Shown one piece after another: positions 7,109-10,471 of a stretch of 10,471 nt of DNA. Positions within the stretch are counted from its first letter, which is position 1, and each line of letters starts with the position of its first letter. The DNA comes from ZC4RG35 sp964388105 (GTDB lineage Bacteria > Actinomycetota > Acidimicrobiia > Spongiisociales > ZC4RG35), in assembly GCA_964388105.1 (NCBI GenBank), contig CAYLYQ010000062.1, positions 1-10,471 on the forward strand, in the 5' to 3' direction. The position numbers and the translations under genes are program-made. The notes under the pieces were generated by a model that was given only the letters and a program-made list of their open reading frames with translations, was not told the origin of the DNA and did not search any database.

Positions 7109-7735
7109 GTGGACCGTGATGTGGCCTACTTCGTGCACGAACGCGGCGGCCCCGGCGTCCTGCTGCTCCACTCGTTCTGGGGTCTCACCTCGTCGGTCAA
7201 AGGCCTCGCCGATCGGCTCGCCGAATCGGGGTTCACCGTGCTCGCTCCCGACATGAACTTCGGAGAGTTGCCCGCCACCGAGCAGGAGGCGGTGGCCCAT
7301 CTCGGGGCCGCCAGCCCCGACCGGCTGGCTCGCCTGGTGCTCACGGCCGCCGGCCTGGTGCACGAGCGGTCCGACGGCGGTCCCATCGGGGTCATTGGCT
7401 TTGGCATGGGCGGCTCGCTGGGGCTGTGGGCCTCGGTGCGCGCACCGAAGGTCATCGGGGCCGCAGTCTCCTTCTACGGCACCCAGCAGATCGACTTCGC
7501 CGGCTCGAAATCGTCCTACCTGATCCACCTCGCCGAGGACGACCCGTACGTCACCGATGACGAGGCGGTGTTCATGGAGGCGACGATGGGGCTGGAGTCA
7601 CTGCCGGTGGAGGTGGTGCGTTACGCGGGGACGCGGCACGGCTTCTCCGAGCCCGACGGAGAGAGCTTCGATCCGGAGGCGTTCGAAGCTGCATGGGAGC
7701 GAACGGTCTCGTTCCTCCGTCGGCACCTGGGCTAG
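7109..7735 (+). CDS. Dienelactone hydrolase family protein with glycine at the nucleophile position
   Basis: 208 aa, GTG start. Single-domain alpha/beta hydrolase of the dienelactone hydrolase family; members hydrolyse dienelactones or other esters through a Cys/Ser-Asp-His triad. The fold is well marked: GVLLLHSFWGLTSSVKGLADRLAESGFTVLAPDM (16-49), the nucleophile-elbow region IGVIGFGMGGSLGLWAS (93-109), LAEDDPYVTDDE (141-152, acid candidates Asp144/Asp145) and RYAGTRHGFSEP (171-182, His177). In the elbow the residue that should be Cys or Ser is Gly99 (codon GGC at 7403-7405), and the glutamate usual in the HExFGL strand is Ser22. The acid and histidine are kept. The protein may therefore lack classical hydrolase activity, or use another residue; I see no frameshift or stop. 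It ends tail-to-tail with the MOSC gene, sharing CTAG. Confidence 0.88.
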   Translation: MDRDVAYFVHERGGPGVLLLHSFWGLTSSVKGLADRLAESGFTVLAPDMNFGELPATEQEAVAHLGAASPDRLARLVLTAAGLVHERSDGGPIGVIGFGMGGSLGLWASVRAPKVIGAAVSFYGTQQIDFAGSKSSYLIHLAEDDPYVTDDEAVFMEATMGLESLPVEVVRYAGTRHGFSEPDGESFDPEAFEAAWERTVSFLRRHLG

Positions 7736-8199
7736 ATCTCGGTGAACTCGTCTCCCGAGCGCACCGTGCCCTCGCGGAGCACCCGGGCATAGACGCGCGA
7801 CTCGCCCGGATAGCGGCTCTGCAGCATCCGGGTGAAGTCGCCGTCGATGAACCACTCGGCGTTCGTTGCGCATGGCGAGGTGTACTTGGTGATCTCGAGC
7901 TCGACATCGTCTCCGACGCGGTAACGCTTGCCGGGCTCGACGGAGGCCCAGTCGACGCCCACGATGGTGAGGTTCTCGCCGGCATGTCCCGGCGCCATGT
8001 CGTGCCCTTCCGCACGCATCCCCTCGATCACCTCCAACGAGAAGAGGCAAACGGCGCGCTCCGGTCCTCCGTGATGCTTCCTGTCGGTGTGGTCGTCACC
8101 CCTGACGCCCAGGACGGTGATCTCGGCGGACTCGACCGGGAGCTTGGGCACACCGCCGGGGGAGATGCTGATCTGGTGGACGCGGGCGACCGTTCTCAC
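7732..8199 (-). CDS. MOSC domain-containing protein
   Basis: 155 aa, GTG start overlapping the acetyltransferase stop by GTGA. The MOSC fold is the C-terminal domain of molybdenum-cofactor sulfurases and the core of small YiiM-like proteins; it is thought to handle sulfur for molybdenum-enzyme cofactors or related reductions. Evidence: ISISPGGVPKLPV (10-22), the conserved HHGGPERAVCLFS (42-54), GENLTI (74-79), the conserved cysteine in KYTSPC (Cys110), and RVYARVLREGTVRSGDEF at the end. Length matches stand-alone MOSC proteins. AAGGA sits eight bases before the GTG and can serve as ribosome binding site, which supports this start over the longer open frame. No molybdopterin gene lies nearby, so its partner is unknown. 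It is third and last in the operon. Confidence 0.9.
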   Translation of the reverse strand: MRTVARVHQISISPGGVPKLPVESAEITVLGVRGDDHTDRKHHGGPERAVCLFSLEVIEGMRAEGHDMAPGHAGENLTIVGVDWASVEPGKRYRVGDDVELEITKYTSPCATNAEWFIDGDFTRMLQSRYPGESRVYARVLREGTVRSGDEFTEI

Positions 8200-8747
8200 C
8201 AGGCCGGTCCTTGGAGGTCGATCACCCCGTCGATTGGGCCTGGGCCGACGAGGTCCCGCGTCATCACACGGTTGAAGGTGAACTCGACAGGCTCCCCGTG
8301 CTGGAGGGTGATCAGCGTGCCGTCGAAGAGCTGCCATTCCATGCGCGCGTAGTAATCGATCAACTCGTCTTGGCACACCAGGAGGCCGAAATCGGCTCGC
8401 CCCTCCTCGAGCAGCCACTCGGTCGCCTTCTCCATCCCGAGCGCCGCCAAGCCCATCCCCCTCGAGTCGGGATGCGTCTTGACGCCGCCGATCCCCCCGA
8501 TGACCACCGGGTCACCGTCATGTAGGCCCTCCCGCAGGAGGACGCCGACATACGAGACCAGCCAGCCGGCGGAGTCGACCACCCGGACTCCCAACTCGGG
8601 ACGGGACCACTCCAGGGCCGCACCGGGCCATTCGGCGGCTTCCTCGGGCGGGTAGACCGCCTCCGTGAGGAGATGGAGCTGGCGTGTCTGCTCATCGGTC
8701 CACCTCGAAACGGGCCCGATCGATGCGGTCGCCCCCTGTTCGGTCAC
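8196..8747 (-). CDS. GNAT family N-acetyltransferase
   Basis: 183 aa, GTG start overlapping the upstream stop by GTGA. Transfers an acyl group from acyl-CoA to an amine; substrate unknown. The coenzyme A site is seen as IGGIGGVKTHPDSRGMGLAALGMEKA (83-108), with the Arg96-Gly97-x-Gly99 pyrophosphate loop, followed by FGLLVCQDELIDYYARMEWQ (120-139), which matches the GNAT B motif. The spacing of the late part, ending GVIDLQGPAW, is reminiscent of AAC(2')-type aminoglycoside acetyltransferases, but this is a loose resemblance and not enough for a resistance call. The open frame runs upstream to 9140, but that stretch is antisense-like low-complexity sequence inside the neighbouring gene. Second gene of the three-gene operon. 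Confidence 0.87.
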   Translation of the reverse strand: MTEQGATASIGPVSRWTDEQTRQLHLLTEAVYPPEEAAEWPGAALEWSRPELGVRVVDSAGWLVSYVGVLLREGLHDGDPVVIGGIGGVKTHPDSRGMGLAALGMEKATEWLLEEGRADFGLLVCQDELIDYYARMEWQLFDGTLITLQHGEPVEFTFNRVMTRDLVGPGPIDGVIDLQGPAW

Positions 8748-9208
8748 TGCTCTGACATCTCGGCGATGTCGGCTTCGAGGATCTCGCGGTCCTCGTCGTC
8801 GGCTATCTCTGGGATCAACGCCCGCGCCGCTTGCAGGTGCTCGTCGAAGGTGTCGAGGTCGTCGACCTCGGCTGCCGCCCGGGCGATCGCCTCGTGGGCG
8901 AATCCGGTGACGAAGGCGTCGAGGCCGTGCTCGCGGCAGACCTCGAGCGACCGCTCGCCGAACCGGAGCGCGAGGTCGGAGTAGCCGAGGACCGCGGCCA
9001 CCCGTGATACCTGCCAGTCGGCGATGGCGAGGTTGCGGGGCTCTCCCACCTGATACCAGTGGAACCGCTGGGCGAAAGCCGACGACAGCATCTCTTCCTC
9101 TTCCGACCTGGTGAGGTCTGACCTGTCGAGGAGTTCCCACGTGTGGTTGAAGGCTTCCGGCGCCAGAGCTCGGTGCATCTCGCTGAAGTCCTTGTGCTCG
9201 GCCGTCAT
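8744..9208 (-). CDS. Conserved hypothetical protein, TPR-like helical
   Basis: 154 aa, ATG start preceded by a strong ribosome binding site (GGAGGA, five bases upstream). I recognise the general type, a small actinobacterial protein of unknown function, but no named gene. It appears entirely alpha-helical and soluble, without signal peptide or membrane segment. The segment FHWYQVGEPRNLAIADWQVSRVAAVLGYSDLALRFGERSLEVCREHGLDAFVTGFAHEAIARAAAEV (49-115) has the A/L/G periodicity of two or three tetratricopeptide-like helix pairs, so it could be a protein-binding scaffold. The tail is acidic (EIADDEDREILEADIAE). It is the first gene of an operon with the GNAT and MOSC genes (4-base overlaps) and is divergent from the LigD-type polymerase gene. 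Function not assigned. Confidence 0.8.
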   Translation of the reverse strand: MTAEHKDFSEMHRALAPEAFNHTWELLDRSDLTRSEEEEMLSSAFAQRFHWYQVGEPRNLAIADWQVSRVAAVLGYSDLALRFGERSLEVCREHGLDAFVTGFAHEAIARAAAEVDDLDTFDEHLQAARALIPEIADDEDREILEADIAEMSEQ

Positions 9209-9213
9209 GTGGG

Positions 9214-9219
9214 TCCTCC
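9214..9219 (-). promoter_or_regulatory. Ribosome binding site of the TPR-like gene
   Basis: GGAGGA on the minus strand, five bases before ATG 9208. It is the best Shine-Dalgarno sequence in the window and decides this start against the longer frame opening at 9253. It contrasts with the neighbouring plus-strand genes, which lack one. Confidence 0.7.
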
Positions 9220-9237
9220 GATCGTGTCGCCGTAAGG

Positions 9238-9265
9238 TTGACCGCAACGTCAAGGACGATACGGC
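9238..9265 (+). promoter_or_regulatory. Probable promoter of the LigD-type polymerase gene
   Basis: TTGACC at 9238-9243 is a near-consensus -35. After 16 bases comes TACGGC (9260-9265), a weak -10, ending six bases before ATG 9272. This predicts a leaderless transcript. The -35 is also one arm of an inverted repeat, TTGAC at 9238-9242 and GTCAA at 9249-9253, which could be a small operator. Pattern-based only. Confidence 0.4.
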
Positions 9266-9271
9266 AACTGC

Positions 9272-10273
9272 ATGTCAGACCACGTCGATATCAACGTCGA
9301 AAGCGAGACGGTCCGCGTCTCCAGCCCCGATCGCGTCGTCTTTCCCGACCGGGGTTGGACCAAGCTCGATGTGGTCAATCACTTCATGACGGTGTTGCCC
9401 GGGGCGTTCCGGGCCGTGCGGGACCGCCCAACGATGATGAAGCGATATCTCCAGGGCGTGGGAGCCGACCCGGTCTACCAGAAGCGGGCGAAGCCGGGAG
9501 ACCCGTTCGACACCGTCCAGATCAGGTTCCCGTCCCAGAGGCCGGGCCGGATGAACGTGCCCAGGGTCTCTGCGGACGTCATCCGATTCGTCCAGCTCGG
9601 GTGCCTCGACTTTCACCCCTGGCCGGTGCGCGCCGACGACACCGACCACCCCGACGAGCTGCGCCTGGATTTCGATCCGACCCCGGGGGTGGGCTTCGCC
9701 GACGTGAAGCGGGCCGCCGTGGCTGCCGGTGACCTGCTGTCGGAGGTCGGGCTCGTGGGCTGGCCGAAGACCTCGGGAAGCAGGGGGATTCACGTCTACG
9801 TCCGCATAGAACCGCTCTGGGACTTCTTCCAGACCCGGCGTGCGGTGCTTGCCTTCGCCCGGGAGCTGGAGCGACGAATGGATGGCCTGGTCACCACCAG
9901 CTGGTGGAAGGAGGAGCGGCGCGGGGTCTTCGTGGACTTCAACCAGAACGCCCGGGACAAGACCGTCTCGGCGGCCTACGGCGTGCGACCCACCGGGTTC
10001 ATCTCCACGCCGCTCCGCTGGGACGAGTTGGCCGCTGTCGAGATCGAGGACTTTCCGATGGACCGCTTCCCCGAGAGGTGGGCCGAGGTCGGCGACCTCA
10101 CCGAGGGCATCGACGAGTCGGCAGGGAGGATCGACACCCTCATGGAATGGGTGATCCGCGACGAGGAGAACGGGATCGCGGATGCACCGTGGCCCCCTCA
10201 TTACCCGAAGATGCCCGGGGAGCCGCCGCGTGTCCAGCCGTCGAAGCAACGCCGCGCCGACGACGAGTATTAG
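9272..10273 (+). CDS. Stand-alone LigD-type polymerase/primase domain protein
   Basis: 333 aa, ATG start. Archaeo-eukaryotic primase-type polymerase as in the polymerase domain of bacterial LigD, which fills gaps with (ribo)nucleotides at double-strand breaks during non-homologous end joining. Seen: the N-terminal region typical of the family (VSSPDRVVFPDRGWTKLDVVNHFMTV), MMKRYLQGVGADPVYQKRAKPGDP, the metal-binding pair DELRLDFDPTPG (Asp133, Asp135), KTSGSRGIHVYV (166-177) for nucleotide contact, and VFVDFNQNARDKTVSAAYGVRPTG with third acidic residue Asp222. There is no ligase or phosphoesterase domain, so it is the stand-alone form common in actinobacteria. No ku or ATP-dependent ligase gene lies in the window. 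It is divergent from the TPR-like gene across 63 bases. Activity is likely intact since all catalytic residues are present. Confidence 0.93.
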   Translation: MSDHVDINVESETVRVSSPDRVVFPDRGWTKLDVVNHFMTVLPGAFRAVRDRPTMMKRYLQGVGADPVYQKRAKPGDPFDTVQIRFPSQRPGRMNVPRVSADVIRFVQLGCLDFHPWPVRADDTDHPDELRLDFDPTPGVGFADVKRAAVAAGDLLSEVGLVGWPKTSGSRGIHVYVRIEPLWDFFQTRRAVLAFARELERRMDGLVTTSWWKEERRGVFVDFNQNARDKTVSAAYGVRPTGFISTPLRWDELAAVEIEDFPMDRFPERWAEVGDLTEGIDESAGRIDTLMEWVIRDEENGIADAPWPPHYPKMPGEPPRVQPSKQRRADDEY

Positions 10274-10275
10274 CT

Positions 10276-10317
10276 GGATGTCTCCCCCAGTTACGAGGGT
10301 TCAGGATGTCTCCCCCA
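10276..10317 (+). repeat. 14-base direct repeat, two copies 28 bases apart
   Basis: GGATGTCTCCCCCA occurs at 10276-10289 and again at 10304-10317, starting three bases after the polymerase stop. The spacer is CTTACGAGGGTTCA-like and not repeated. Subterminal direct repeats of this kind occur in some insertion-sequence ends, but no transposase is in the window, so origin is unknown. They could also be paired protein-binding sites. Confidence 0.6.
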
Positions 10318-10343
10318 CTCGTGGGGGAGTGGCCCGAAGGGCC
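10310..10343 (+). terminator. Tandem hairpins downstream of the polymerase gene, possible terminator
   Basis: A perfect 9-base stem CTCCCCCAC/GTGGGGGAG (10310-10318 with 10321-10329) is followed at once by GGCCC-GAA-GGGCC (10331-10343). The pair could terminate the polymerase transcript, which ends 37 bases earlier. No U-tract follows, so intrinsic termination is uncertain. The first stem includes the end of the second direct repeat. Confidence 0.45.
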
Positions 10344-10403
10344 GAGGGGGTGCGTTCTTCGCCCGCGCAAGGCCTCTACGACTTTGGAACCGGCCCCCTA
10401 CCC

Positions 10404-10457
10404 CCGGCCTCCTTCGTCGGCCGGCGGTACCTTCCCCCACTCCTTCGTCGTGGGGGA
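10404..10457 (+). repeat. Two hairpins with different stems and the same nine-base loop
   Basis: CCGGCC/GGCCGG (10404-10409 with 10419-10424) and TCCCCCAC/GTGGGGGA (10433-10440 with 10450-10457) each enclose the loop TCCTTCGTC (10410-10418 and 10441-10449). The second stem is the same as the core of the hairpin at 10310-10329, so the three belong to one palindromic repeat family. No gene is visible here or in the remaining bases to 10471. Confidence 0.65.
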
Positions 10458-10471
10458 CTAATTGTGCTGTC

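Noticed and set aside
8196..8747. Calling the GNAT protein an aminoglycoside 2'-N-acetyltransferase
   Set aside because: The resemblance is limited to overall spacing and the C-terminal end; the GNAT motifs alone do not define substrate.
10276..10317. CRISPR-like repeat-spacer unit
   Set aside because: Only two 14-base copies with one 14-base spacer, no further units and no cas gene; too short for a CRISPR array.

Overview
The window is high-GC (about two thirds G+C by eye), gene-dense bacterial DNA with short intergenic gaps, many 4-base gene overlaps, GTG/TTG starts and several probable leaderless starts. These traits, with a stand-alone LigD-type polymerase domain and an actinobacterial-style transketolase, suggest an Actinomycetota chromosome, possibly an uncultured Acidimicrobiia-like lineage. 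The lineage is inference. No phage, plasmid, CRISPR, tRNA or rRNA signal was seen.

Left block (about 1-4626, minus strand). Read in transcription order it holds an ECF-type sigma factor, an O6-alkylguanine-DNA alkyltransferase carrying an Ada-type four-cysteine domain at its C-terminus, a transketolase, and a DAO-family FAD-dependent oxidoreductase. The sigma factor and alkyltransferase overlap by 11 bases. The transketolase and oxidoreductase are one base apart. The first pair looks like an alkylation-damage response module; the second pair looks metabolic.

Middle block (about 4683-7735). A plus-strand membrane protein resembles M50 (site-2) proteases but has HGLGH in place of HExxH. It converges on a minus-strand MFS_3-type exporter with a C-terminal cytosolic domain. 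Divergent from the exporter is a plus-strand dienelactone-hydrolase-like protein in which glycine replaces the nucleophile. Both convergent gene pairs in this block end on a shared CTAG, so each pair overlaps by exactly four bases.

Right block (7732-10471). A minus-strand three-gene operon (helical-repeat-like protein, GNAT acetyltransferase, MOSC protein) is joined by two GTGA stop/start overlaps. Divergent from it is a stand-alone LigD polymerase/primase domain gene. The last 198 bases are non-coding and hold a 14-base direct repeat and four hairpins, two of which share an identical nine-base loop.

The points most worth a second look are the permuted alkyltransferase-Ada fusion in an overlapping operon with a sigma factor, the two proteins with glycine at a catalytic position, and the palindromic array at the right edge.
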